In this document: positions 53,101 to 60,698 of the stretch, piece by piece | How the letters are laid out: each line of letters starts with the position of its first letter | How positions within the stretch are numbered: the stretch's first letter is position 1 | NCBI RefSeq assembly: GCF_030014955.1 | Contig: NZ_JAGRPV010000001.1 | Coordinates: 4,092,001 to 4,156,000 of the forward strand | DNA length: 64,000 bases | Direction of reading: 5' to 3' | Origin: Cohnella hashimotonis | Lineage (GTDB): Bacteria > Bacillota > Bacilli > Paenibacillales > Paenibacillaceae | Program-made: the position numbers and the translations under genes | Notes under the pieces: model-generated | The model's input: the letters and a program-made list of their open reading frames with translations, nothing else | Told to the model about the DNA's origin: nothing | The model's database searches: none

Positions 53101-53768
53101 ATCTCCGCATCCTGAAGCAGCGTCGACGCCTGCGCCCCCTTGACCAAAAAGTCGAGCGAATCTTCTCCGTCGAGATAATGGCCCGCCAGTTCGCGCTCGA
53201 CGTCTTCGTACAGCAGCGACAGATCGTGCAGCTTGTCCGACAGCAGGCCTTCGGCGGCCGCGGCGGCTTGTTCCGCAGCGCCGGCCGGCCCTGCAGGCAC
53301 GGTGCTGCCGGCGTGCAAAGCGCCGCGTACGGCCAGCGGCACGGCGTTAATCGCAGCCGGGTCCGTGCCGTATCGCTTCCATTCCGTAAGCAGTTCGCCG
53401 ATCCGCTCGGCCAGCCCCGCTCCGCCCGCGCCGCTCCGGTACAGCTTGAGCTGCGCCTGCCGGCGGACGAGCGCCTTGTGGATCAGCATCGTCTTCCCGT
53501 TGTCCGCGATCGGCACGACGGCCGCGCCTCCAGCCTCCTGCATGACGCGGAAGGCCAGCCGCCTGAAGCTCAGCACCTGCAGTCGCATAAAGCCCTTGGA
53601 GCCCGGAGCGGAAGCGAGCGCATACTCGGTCTGGAATGTGGCCTGCTCGGGCACGATCAACAAAAGCGGCGGTCCCGCAGGATCCTGCGCGATCCGCTCG
53701 GCGATCTCCGTCCTGATCAGATGCGACTTGCCGCTGCCCGAGCGGCCCGCGATCAGTCTCAGCTTCAT
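50169..53768 (-). CDS. addB: Helicase-exonuclease subunit AddB
   Basis: A 1,199-aa partner of AddA. It begins MKLRLIAGRSGSGKSHLIRT with a Walker A motif, has a degenerate helicase core, and ends in a nuclease domain with the motif LRILDYKSSAV. The Fe-S cluster ligands are visible: the first Cys in VACPFRHYAAHG and the C-x2-C-x5-C set in CTVCEFRPVC near the end. AddB supplies Chi recognition and one of two nucleases of the heterodimer. Length agrees with Bacillus AddB (about 1,166 aa). It overlaps addA by 4 nt, giving stoichiometric translation. Confidence 0.97.
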   Translation of the reverse strand: MKLRLIAGRSGSGKSHLIRTEIAERIAQDPAGPPLLLIVPEQATFQTEYALASAPGSKGFMRLQVLSFRRLAFRVMQEAGGAAVVPIADNGKTMLIHKALVRRQAQLKLYRSGAGGAGLAERIGELLTEWKRYGTDPAAINAVPLAVRGALHAGSTVPAGPAGAAEQAAAAAEGLLSDKLHDLSLLYEDVERELAGHYLDGEDSLDFLVKGAQASTLLQDAEIWLDGFHGFTPKEYAVIEALLRRCKRVSAALCVDRLYGAGERPDELDLFYQTADTSARLCAAAEAAGAQLEPPVLLRPSVSPRFAECPMLAHLERAMDGRHRWTGGETQLQPEHPRCGLSIREAASRRAEVEAAARDMLRRVREDGMRWREMSVFARNLEDYGELLASVFDDYGIPYFLDGKARGSQHPLVEFVRSALECVIGGWRYEAFFRCAKTDLLHPQDGSVARESVDALENYVLAAGIDGWRWHDDRSWYSLSARDLEAEEEDDDGTSRGGPSMQAIRATRDALLAPLRTFESRFKRSKTLADLCRALFLLLEETAAPDRLELWSRHDELAGEPLRARIHRQLWDGAIGLLDQLVELMGDEPADPALFAGMIDAGLESIRLGVVPPSLDRVLIGTPERTRTDRVSVLYLLGVNEGVMPRAIKDDGLLNEEERVKLAESGIAMAPGARRRLLDEEFLAYLALTTPSRHLWISYALADEEGQSLIKSSLIGRIRSWFPGLPIRAESAEPQPGSPDEAQLAFAVRPGRALTHTVAMLRRHRQGDALAPGWRSAYRWLIEHEPWRSRISVLLSSLRYSNEERPLQPHTSLLLYGDRLLASVSRMERFVACPFRHYAAHGLRLKERRMYRVDAPDIGQLFHAALRQTTEKLLMGDPSDGDAGLWHSEAAAAVERLLPKVQSQILLSTNRHRTMARKLSRIVSQTSAMLGEHASLSAFRPVGLEVDFGPQGIMPPLSLYLGNGRWMDVAGRIDRVDAAESQDGTLLRILDYKSSAVKLRLDEVAHGLSLQMLTYLDVVVTHAPHWLGRPAKPAGVLYLHVHNPLLHTANGLDETGAEEAIRKEYRMEGLVLADGEAVQLMDESLESSAKSSVVPVEYKKDGSFSARSQVADGAQWETLRKAVRRNISKIGKRIVEGDVDIAPYRLGKRSPCTVCEFRPVCQFDGQLEGNRHHALRRPANKDEVWEWLGEEDEEGGDEA

Positions 53769-53866
53769 GGCCTGCGCCTCCCTTTCCCCTCACCGATTCG
53801 TTCCATTCCGTTCGACTACGATTCTAGCGACCATTGTACCACACCCGCACAGACGTTCGCACCGCA

Positions 53867-53913
53867 AAAAAAGAACCGTCCGCTCCGCAGGTAGGCGGGT
53901 CGGACGGCCGACG
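53867..53913 (-). terminator. Terminator after the rRNA methyltransferase gene
   Basis: On the minus strand CCGTCCG pairs with CGGACGG with a further partial pairing inside, followed by TTCTTTTTTT. It separates the methyltransferase gene from addB. Confidence 0.85.
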
Positions 53914-53922
53914 CTCTTGCGC

Positions 53923-55338
53923 TTACAGCTCTTTGCGGCTCCTGACTTCGAAAATGCCGAACTTCAGGTAATGCCCTTCCTCGACGCCGACCAGCTGCGG
54001 ATGATCGCGCCCTGCGCCGGTCCAGACGATGCGCCGCAGCACTTTGCCCGCATCGCGCGCGGCTTCGAGCAGCGTCTCCATGAACAGCTCCGGACGGACA
54101 TGGTACGAGCAGCTCGCCGTGACCAGGTACCCGCCCTCGTTGATCAGCTTCATGGCCTGCAGGTTGATGTCCTTGTAGCCGCGGATCGCGCCCGGCACGG
54201 CGCGCTTCGTCTTGGCGAACGCCGGCGGATCGAGGATGATGACATCCCATGTGCGCCCCTGCTTGGTCAGCGGCTTGGAGGTGTCGACCTTAGCCGCAGG
54301 CTTGCCGCCTTTGGAATCCCCCTCCGCCGAGCCGGCTCTCGCCGCCCGCTCCTCGCGTCCCTTGACCTGCTCGCGCAAATACTCGAACGCATCGGCGACG
54401 ACGAATTCGACGCGGTCCTCGAAGCCGTTGCGCGCAACGTTCGTCCTCGCGGTATCGATGCCGTGCTCCGAGATGTCCAGGCATGTGACGCGCTTGGCGC
54501 CGTACTTGCAGGCGTGAAGCGTGAAGCTGCCGGTATGCGCGAAGCATTCCAGCACGGTGGCGCCGTCCCAGTACGGGAACGTGACGACGCTGCCGTTGGC
54601 GTTGACGGGAACCGGCCTGACGCCTTCTTCCGTGGCGCGCTCCTCGACCGTGATGCCGCTTCGTTTGCCCCAGCCCTTCATCAGCGGCTCGATCGCCGCG
54701 CGGTTTTCCCGCTGATCGAAGAAGTAGCCCGTCTTCTGGCCGCCCTCGATATCGACCTGGACGGATAGACCATTCTCCACGATCTGCAGGTAACGCGGGC
54801 AATCGCCGTACAGAACGCCCGTGCGCTCCTCGAGCCCTTCGAGCGTGCGGACGCCGACGTCGCTGCGCTCGTACACGCCCTTCGGCGCGAACACGCGCAC
54901 CAAGGCGGGCAGCCACGCTTCGCGAGCTTTGTCCATGCCGAGCGTCAGCACCTGAACGACGAGCACGCCGTCGAAGCGGTCGACGACGAGCCCCGGCAGG
55001 AAATCGGCTTCCCCGAATACGAGCCTGCACGATTCGTCGCCGGGCGCGAACCGCTCGCGATAGTCCAGGCATGCGCGAAAGCGCGCTTCGAAGAAGGATT
55101 CGTCCATCGCGTCCAGCGGTCCGTAAGCTACGATCCGGATCGCGATCTGCGAAGCGGGGTTCCAGTAGCCGGTCGCCAAAAATTGCCCCCGGTGGTCGCG
55201 GACCTCCACCAGACTGCCCGGCTTGGGCTCGCCTTCGGTACGCTCGATCTCATTGGCGAATATCCAGGGGTGCCCGAGCTCCAATCTCGGGCGGCGCGAG
55301 CGGTTCAGCACGGCAAAAGGCTTGTTTTCGGTCGGCAT
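53923..55338 (-). CDS. Class I SAM-dependent rRNA methyltransferase, RlmI/YwbD-like
   Basis: A 471-aa protein. The N-terminal PUA domain (RLELGHPWIFANEIERTEG) is joined to an EEHEE linker and a Rossmann methyltransferase with VLECFAHTGSFTLHACKYG, TCLDISEHGIDTARTN and the catalytic-type VIILDPPAFAKTKRA. RlmI of E. coli methylates C1962 of 23S rRNA; the Gram-positive homologues are likely to do the same. There is an inserted charged linker of about 35 residues (REERAARAGSAEGDSKGG) before the DPPAF motif, plus another insert near TVEERATEEGVRP, which make it longer than the usual ~395 aa. AGGA lies upstream of the ATG. Confidence 0.93.
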   Translation of the reverse strand: MPTENKPFAVLNRSRRPRLELGHPWIFANEIERTEGEPKPGSLVEVRDHRGQFLATGYWNPASQIAIRIVAYGPLDAMDESFFEARFRACLDYRERFAPGDESCRLVFGEADFLPGLVVDRFDGVLVVQVLTLGMDKAREAWLPALVRVFAPKGVYERSDVGVRTLEGLEERTGVLYGDCPRYLQIVENGLSVQVDIEGGQKTGYFFDQRENRAAIEPLMKGWGKRSGITVEERATEEGVRPVPVNANGSVVTFPYWDGATVLECFAHTGSFTLHACKYGAKRVTCLDISEHGIDTARTNVARNGFEDRVEFVVADAFEYLREQVKGREERAARAGSAEGDSKGGKPAAKVDTSKPLTKQGRTWDVIILDPPAFAKTKRAVPGAIRGYKDINLQAMKLINEGGYLVTASCSYHVRPELFMETLLEAARDAGKVLRRIVWTGAGRDHPQLVGVEEGHYLKFGIFEVRSRKEL

Positions 55339-55459
55339 GCGCTCATTCCTTTCTCTATCATGTCTTGTCCGATCGCCGCATACGATGGTCCAGACAGGAC
55401 TGGTCGGGCCTGTATTCCCTGCCGTCCGCGGCTATGTATCCAAAAGGAGAAACGATGGT

Positions 55460-56443
55460 ATGCTGCTATATTTAATCTCGCTGTCGATCGTCGGCCTGGC
55501 GCTGCTGCTGTCCGGCATGAAGGTGATGGAGGCCGCGCTCTCCGGCTGGGCCGGCGACCGTATGGCGCTCGCCGTCGCGCGCTCCACGTCGACGCCGCTC
55601 CGGGGCTTCGCCCTCGGCACGGCATCGAGCGCGCTGCTGCAAAGCGGCACTGCCGTCACGCTGCTTACGATCAGTCTCGTCAACAGCGGTATCCTGCCGT
55701 TCGCGCGCTGCTTCGGCATCCTCCTTGGCACCAACGTCGGCACCTGCCTGACGACGGAGCTCATGAGCCTGGAGCTCCACCGCTACGGCTTGCCTCTGCT
55801 AGGCGCCGGCACCGGCCTGTGGCTGCTGTCCCTGCTGTCCGGGGAGTGGCGGGCGCTGCCGCCGCTGCCCCGCCGCGTGCACGACGCCTGCCGCTTCGGC
55901 GGAGCGGTGCTCGCGGGCTTCGCCCTGCTGCTGGCCGGCTTCGCGCTGCTGCGCACGATGGGGCCGCTGCTTCAGCAGCAGGGCACGTTCGCGCGGCTAA
56001 TGGACATGGCCTCACAGCAGCCCGCGCTCGGCGTGCTCGGCGGCGCCGTGCTCACCGCGCTTATTCACTCCGGCGCCGCCGTCATCGGCATGTCGATGGG
56101 CTTCGTATCCGCCGGCGCCATGAGCCCGGACACCGCCGTCGCGATCGTGCTCGGCGCCAACGTCGGCACCTGCGCGACAGGGCTGCTCGTCTCGCTCGGC
56201 GGCAGCCGAGGCGGCAAGCTGGTGGCGCTGTCGCAGATCGCGCTTAACGTTGGCGGCGTGCTGCTGTTCTACCCGCTGCGGCACGAGCTGCTCGCCGCCG
56301 CGGCCTACATCGCGCCCGGCAATGCCGCCGCCCAGATCGCGCATGCGCAGACGATCTTTAATGTCGCCTGCTCGCTGCTGGCGCTGCCGCTCGCCTATCT
56401 GTTCAAGCCGCCGGCCAAGCCGGCATTGCCCGCAGCCGCTTAA
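55460..56443 (+). CDS. Na/Pi cotransporter family membrane protein
   Basis: A 327-aa transporter of the Na/Pi-cotransporter II family. The ATG at 55460 follows AAAAGGAGA; the open frame extending back to 55223 overlaps the opposite-strand methyltransferase gene and is not used. Two inverted repeats carry the family's QSGTAVTLL and HSGAAVIGM motifs, each followed by GTNVGTCLT and GANVGTCAT. About eight transmembrane helices are seen. No PhoU-like tail is present, and the C-terminus is short. It is the only plus-strand gene in the last 50 kb, lying between two minus-strand genes. It may import phosphate with sodium. Confidence 0.9.
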   Translation: MLLYLISLSIVGLALLLSGMKVMEAALSGWAGDRMALAVARSTSTPLRGFALGTASSALLQSGTAVTLLTISLVNSGILPFARCFGILLGTNVGTCLTTELMSLELHRYGLPLLGAGTGLWLLSLLSGEWRALPPLPRRVHDACRFGGAVLAGFALLLAGFALLRTMGPLLQQQGTFARLMDMASQQPALGVLGGAVLTALIHSGAAVIGMSMGFVSAGAMSPDTAVAIVLGANVGTCATGLLVSLGGSRGGKLVALSQIALNVGGVLLFYPLRHELLAAAAYIAPGNAAAQIAHAQTIFNVACSLLALPLAYLFKPPAKPALPAAA

Positions 56444-56476
56444 GCGGCTGCCGCAGGCGCCTCAGACAGCGTCACG

Positions 56477-57619
56477 TCAGTATGCGCCGGCAGCCGCCGG
56501 GTCGCCGCCGACGATCGCGATGCCCGAGCTCGTGCCGATACGGCTCGCCCCGGCCAGCAGCATCGCTTCGGCCGTCGCGGCGTCGCGAACGCCGCCCGAC
56601 GCCTTCACGCCGAGATGTCCGGACACGGACGAGCGCATGAGCCGGATATCCGCCTCCGTCGCCTTGCCCGGACCGAACCCCGTGGACGTCTTAACGTAAT
56701 CCGCGCCTGCCGCTTCGGAGATGCGGCAGGCTTCGCGCTTCAGCTCGTCCGTAAGCGCGCCTGTCTCCAGGATCACCTTGACGAGCGCGCCGCCCTGTAC
56801 GGCCCGTACGACGGAGGAGATGTCGCGCTGGACCGAGTCGAAGTCCCGGTCGAGCAGCTTGCCGATCGACAGCACCATGTCGATCTCGGAGGCGCCGTCC
56901 TCGACGGCGGCCGCCGCTTCGAACGCTTTGGCGCGCGTCGCGGCGGCGCCGAGCGGGAAGCCGACGACCGCGCATACCTTAACATTCGTGCCGCCGAGCC
57001 GTTCGCGGCTCAGCCGTACCCATCTGCCGTTCACGCAGACGCTGTAAAACTGATAGGCGAGCGCTTCCTGGCACAGCTGCTCGATGTCCGCGGTACGCGC
57101 CTCCGCCTTGAGCAGCGTATGGTCGATAAAAGGAGCGACCGATTGGCCCGGCGTCCAGATCGGAAAGCGGCCCGCCGTGACGACATGGCCGTCCTGCGGC
57201 TCGAAGCCGAGCTGGCGCAGCGCTTCGCGCAGCACCTCGTCGTTGTTGTCGTATCCGCCGCTGCGCTGCAGTCTCCAGCTCTCCGCGGGCGAATACCAGG
57301 CGACGCCTTTGATCTCCTCGACCTGTGCCTGCAGCGTGCCCTCGCCGGCCTCGACGAGATAATAGTGTACCTCTTTTTGCACGGTTGCCCTGTCCGCGGC
57401 TTCATATTGGTAACGAATGACGGATAAAGGAGAGCGAATGTCTCCCCGAATGCCCGTCTCCTCCATAATCTCGCGCAGCGCCGTTTCTTCGATCGTTTCG
57501 CCGGGTTCCATCTTGCCTTTGGCCAGCGTCGTCTTGCCGAAGCGGTCCTCGATCATTTGAATCTCGATTTTACCGCCGTTTTGGCGGTAAACGACGCCGC
57601 CTGCCGATATCTCCAACAT
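56477..57619 (-). CDS. deoC: Fusion protein: NUDIX hydrolase domain + deoxyribose-phosphate aldolase (DeoC)
   Basis: A 380-aa two-domain protein in one uninterrupted frame. Start ATG at 57619 after GGGGGAT. Residues 1-145 are NUDIX: the box GKMEPGETIEETALREIMEETG lies at residues 35-56, with the usual Glu ligands. Residues ~160-380 are DeoC: PFIDHTLLKAEA near 163, catalytic Asp247 in SEIDMVLS, Schiff-base Lys310 in DYVKTSTGF and Lys339 in LGVKASGGVRD. DeoC cleaves 2-deoxyribose-5-phosphate to acetaldehyde and glyceraldehyde-3-phosphate. The NUDIX half most resembles MutT-type enzymes acting on dinucleotides or nucleoside di/triphosphates. Both sites look intact. Its substrate is unknown; the two activities could act on damaged deoxynucleotides, which is inference. 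It follows mtaB by 17 bp. Confidence 0.93.
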   Translation of the reverse strand: MLEISAGGVVYRQNGGKIEIQMIEDRFGKTTLAKGKMEPGETIEETALREIMEETGIRGDIRSPLSVIRYQYEAADRATVQKEVHYYLVEAGEGTLQAQVEEIKGVAWYSPAESWRLQRSGGYDNNDEVLREALRQLGFEPQDGHVVTAGRFPIWTPGQSVAPFIDHTLLKAEARTADIEQLCQEALAYQFYSVCVNGRWVRLSRERLGGTNVKVCAVVGFPLGAAATRAKAFEAAAAVEDGASEIDMVLSIGKLLDRDFDSVQRDISSVVRAVQGGALVKVILETGALTDELKREACRISEAAGADYVKTSTGFGPGKATEADIRLMRSSVSGHLGVKASGGVRDAATAEAMLLAGASRIGTSSGIAIVGGDPAAAGAY

Positions 57620-57636
57620 TTCCGTTATCCCCCTAT

Positions 57637-58986
57637 TTAAGCCTGCATGGCAGGCATAAGCCCTGCCGCCGGCGCCTCGATCAGCTCGCCGCGGCATTCG
57701 TTCGCGCCGCCCTCGGTAATTCTCACCCGGCACAGCTGGCCGACGAGGGACGGGTCGCCTTTGAATACGATGTTCAAATAATTGTCCGCATGACCGCTCA
57801 TCAGGCCGCTGCCCGCCGGACCCTTTTCCCCGCGCTCCGGTATGATCTCGAGCACTTCGCCGACCCAGTCCGCCGCATAGTCTGCCTGCATGCGCTCCGA
57901 CAGCTCGATCAGCTGCTGGACGCGCGCGTGCTTCGCCTCTTCGTCCACCTGGTCCTCCATGCGCGCGGCAGGCGTGCCTGTCCGCTTGGAATACGGGAAC
58001 ACGTGCATCTCGGCAAAGCCGATCTCCTCCATAAAGCGGTAGCCCCGCTCATAATGCGCGTCCGTCTCGCCCGGGAAGCCTACGATGACGTCGGTCGTGA
58101 TCGCAACGCCAGGCATCGCCGCCTTGATCCGTCGGATCTTGTCCGCGAACTCGGCCGTCGTATATTTGCGCCGCATGCGCTTCAGCACCTCGTCGTCGCC
58201 CGCCTGCAGCGGGATATGGAGATGCCTGCACATTTTTTTCGAGCCGTTCAGCACCTCGATCATCGCGTCGTCGATCTGGCTGGCCTCGATCGAGCTGATG
58301 CGGATCCGCTCAAGCCCTTCCACCTGGTCCAGATCGCGAAGCAGATCCGCAAGCCGATAATTTTCAAGATCGTCGCCGTAGCCGCCCGTATGAATGCCTG
58401 TCAGCACGATCTCCTTGTAGCCCGATGCGACCAGCTGCCGCGCCTGGGCAAGCACGCTCTCGGGACTGCGGCTGCGCGACAGACCGCGCGACCAAGGGAT
58501 GATGCAAAAGGTGCAAAAATTGTTGCAGCCCTCCTGGATCTTCAGAAAGGCGCGGGTATGGTCGGCGAAGTCCGGCACGTCGAGTTCCTCGAACTCGCGG
58601 GTCTTCATAATATTGCGCACCGCGTTGACCGGCCTGCGTTCGGATTGGATGTCCGCGACGTACGACATGAGCTTGTCCCGGTCCTGCGTGCCGACGACAA
58701 GATCGACGCCCTCGATCGCGAGGATCTCGGCGGGCGACGTTTGCGCGTAGCAGCCCGTCACCGCGATGACGGCGTCCGGGTTGCGGCGCACGGCGCGCCG
58801 GATGATCTGCCGGCTCTTCTTGTCGCCGGTGTTGGTCACCGTGCACGTATTGATGACGTACACGTCCGCAGCGCGCGACTCGAAGTCCACCTGCTCATAG
58901 CCTTCTTTTTTAAAAAGCTGCCACATCGCTTCCGTGTCGTAGAAGTTGACCTTGCAGCCTAGCGTATAAAATGCCACCTTAGACAT
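57637..58986 (-). CDS. mtaB: tRNA t6A37 methylthiotransferase MtaB
   Basis: A 449-aa radical SAM enzyme that converts t6A37 to ms2t6A in tRNAs reading ANN codons. The N-terminal UPF0004 domain has TLGCKVNFYDTEAM, NTCTVTNTGDKKSR and VTGCYAQTSP, whose cysteines bind a second Fe-S cluster; the radical SAM cysteines are in EGCNNFCTFCIIPW, and a TRAM domain ends the protein. It is B. subtilis YqeV. The start overlaps rsmE by 8 nt, as in the Bacillus prmA-rsmE-mtaB order. Confidence 0.97.
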   Translation of the reverse strand: MSKVAFYTLGCKVNFYDTEAMWQLFKKEGYEQVDFESRAADVYVINTCTVTNTGDKKSRQIIRRAVRRNPDAVIAVTGCYAQTSPAEILAIEGVDLVVGTQDRDKLMSYVADIQSERRPVNAVRNIMKTREFEELDVPDFADHTRAFLKIQEGCNNFCTFCIIPWSRGLSRSRSPESVLAQARQLVASGYKEIVLTGIHTGGYGDDLENYRLADLLRDLDQVEGLERIRISSIEASQIDDAMIEVLNGSKKMCRHLHIPLQAGDDEVLKRMRRKYTTAEFADKIRRIKAAMPGVAITTDVIVGFPGETDAHYERGYRFMEEIGFAEMHVFPYSKRTGTPAARMEDQVDEEAKHARVQQLIELSERMQADYAADWVGEVLEIIPERGEKGPAGSGLMSGHADNYLNIVFKGDPSLVGQLCRVRITEGGANECRGELIEAPAAGLMPAMQA

Positions 58987-59770
58987 GGCGAGCTTCCCCC
59001 ATCTCTCCGGATTCGTATCCGATTGCGGCCAGCGCTACGAGCGCCGCCGTTTCCGTGCGCAAAATGCGCCTGCCCAGCCCGACGCTTACCGCGCCCGCGG
59101 CCTCCGCCTGCCGGGCCTCGTCCTCGTCGAAGCCGCCTTCCGGGCCGACGACGACGAGCAGACTCGGCCGAAACGAGCCCTCCGCCCCCTCGGGGAGCCG
59201 GCTTGCGAACGCTTCGAGCTCAGGCTTAAGTCCCGCGCCTTTGCGCCCTTCTTCCTCATAACAAAGCAGCACGCGGTCGAATCGGCCGAACCCGGCCAGC
59301 AGTTCCTTCCACGTCGCGACTTCCCCGACTTCGGGCACGATGCCGCGATGCGCCTGCTCCGCGGCCTCCTTGGCGATCTTGCGCCAGCGGTCGAGCCGCT
59401 TCGCCTCCTTGCGCGCGTCGTACTGAACGACGGTCCGCTTCGAGACAAAAGGCAAAAACGCGGCCGCGCCGGCCTCGGTCCCCTTCTGGATGACCGTCTC
59501 GAGCTTGTCGCCCTTGGGCAAGCTCTGAGCGACCGTGACGCGCCAGGCCATCTCAGATTCGGATGCGCCCGTTCGCACGACGCGTCCTTCGACGCGTCCG
59601 CCCTCTATGTTTACGATCTCGGCCAGGCACTCCCGCCCCGACCCGTCGCAGGCGATAAACTGTTCGCCGGTCCTCGCCCGCATGACGGCGGACAGATGCC
59701 TGGCATCCTCCCCCTGCAGCACGACGGCGTCGCCGTCGATCTGGCCGGGATCGATAAAGTAACGCTGCAT
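58979..59770 (-). CDS. rsmE: 16S rRNA m3U1498 methyltransferase RsmE
   Basis: A 263-aa SPOUT-class enzyme, B. subtilis YqeU. The N-terminal PUA-like domain (MQRYFIDPGQI, GEDARHLSAVMRAR) is followed by the SPOUT trefoil-knot core with VVVGPEGGFDEDEARQAE and VSVGLGRRILRTETAALVAL. It methylates U1498 in the decoding region of 16S rRNA. It overlaps mtaB by 8 nt. The interval upstream (59771-60011) carries one terminator and no gene. Confidence 0.97.
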   Translation of the reverse strand: MQRYFIDPGQIDGDAVVLQGEDARHLSAVMRARTGEQFIACDGSGRECLAEIVNIEGGRVEGRVVRTGASESEMAWRVTVAQSLPKGDKLETVIQKGTEAGAAAFLPFVSKRTVVQYDARKEAKRLDRWRKIAKEAAEQAHRGIVPEVGEVATWKELLAGFGRFDRVLLCYEEEGRKGAGLKPELEAFASRLPEGAEGSFRPSLLVVVGPEGGFDEDEARQAEAAGAVSVGLGRRILRTETAALVALAAIGYESGEMGEARHV

Positions 59771-59945
59771 TCGCTTGAAGCCTCCACGATCGATTCAAGT
59801 TCCACCGTCCATCATACCTCGAAACGCGTTCAGGCGCTACCTTCGGCTCTCCACAAATGCCCGTCGGCTTCGAGGCAGCTTGTCTTCTACCCCGACCGGA
59901 CTTCCGCCGGTTTGTTGTGCCTGGCTTGGCTCGGTGCGCATATGC

Positions 59946-59978
59946 CAAAAAAAGCCTCCGGGGACGAGACCCGAAGGC
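59946..59978 (-). terminator. Terminator of the prmA-M50 transcript
   Basis: On the minus strand GCCTTCGGG pairs with CCCGGAGGC (one wobble) around a 6-nt loop, followed by TTTTTTTGG. It closes the M50 protease gene, so rsmE-mtaB must have a separate promoter in 59771-59945. Confidence 0.93.
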
Positions 59979-60011
59979 GAATCAGGACAAGGCTAATTGC
60001 CGCAGCCAACC

Positions 60012-60698
60012 CTATGCAAATCCGTAAAAAGGCGTCGTAATATGAAGCAGCTTCGCTATCCACAGGGTTGCGTGGTGAATAATAGGATCGCCTAAAGAAA
60101 ACAGCGGCGTAAGCGTCATGGCCTTAAGCGGCGGCAGGAACACGAAAAGCAGGAACAAAAACATCCCCCACTGCTCGAACTGCATCATCTTAAGCCGCAG
60201 CCGCAGCGGCGCGAACTCCTCGACGATCCGGTAGCCGTCGAGCGGCGGCAGCGGAATCAGGTTGAACAAGAACAGCATGACATTGATCGGGACAAAATAA
60301 CGAAATAAAGTCCAGACGGTCTCCTGCGTCGCGAACTGGTCCAGCGCGCCAATCTTCACGAGCACCAAGTAAATAACCAAACCGATGAAGGCCAATAGCA
60401 GATTGCTGATCGGACCCGCGGCCGTGACCGCGATGCTCATCAGACGCGGGCGACTGAACCGGCTGCGCCGGACGGGCACCGGCTTCGCCCATCCGAAGCC
60501 GGCCACGAGCAGAAACAGGATGCCGAACAGATCCAGGTGCGCCATCGGGTTGAGCGTGACGCGCCCCTGCTCGTAGGCCGTCGGATCGCCGAACTTGTAA
60601 GCCGTCCAGGCATGCGCAAATTCGTGCACGGTGAACGCGACGAGCATCGTCAGCAGGACGAACGGCAGCTCGTTCAGCGGAAACCACAAAAAGGTCAT
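60012..60698 (-). CDS. Site-2 protease family (M50) membrane metallopeptidase
   Basis: A 228-aa intramembrane protease with about six helices. The zinc motif HEFAH is in VAFTVHEFAHAWTAYKFGD, and the second ligand region NLIPLPPLDGYRI follows. The size fits the short M50B-type family (YwhC-like), which lacks a PDZ domain. Its ATG overlaps the prmA stop (ATGA), so the pair is coupled. The physiological target is unknown. In B. subtilis prmA is followed directly by rsmE; here this protease gene is inserted between them. Confidence 0.92.
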   Translation of the reverse strand: MTFLWFPLNELPFVLLTMLVAFTVHEFAHAWTAYKFGDPTAYEQGRVTLNPMAHLDLFGILFLLVAGFGWAKPVPVRRSRFSRPRLMSIAVTAAGPISNLLLAFIGLVIYLVLVKIGALDQFATQETVWTLFRYFVPINVMLFLFNLIPLPPLDGYRIVEEFAPLRLRLKMMQFEQWGMFLFLLFVFLPPLKAMTLTPLFSLGDPIIHHATLWIAKLLHITTPFYGFA

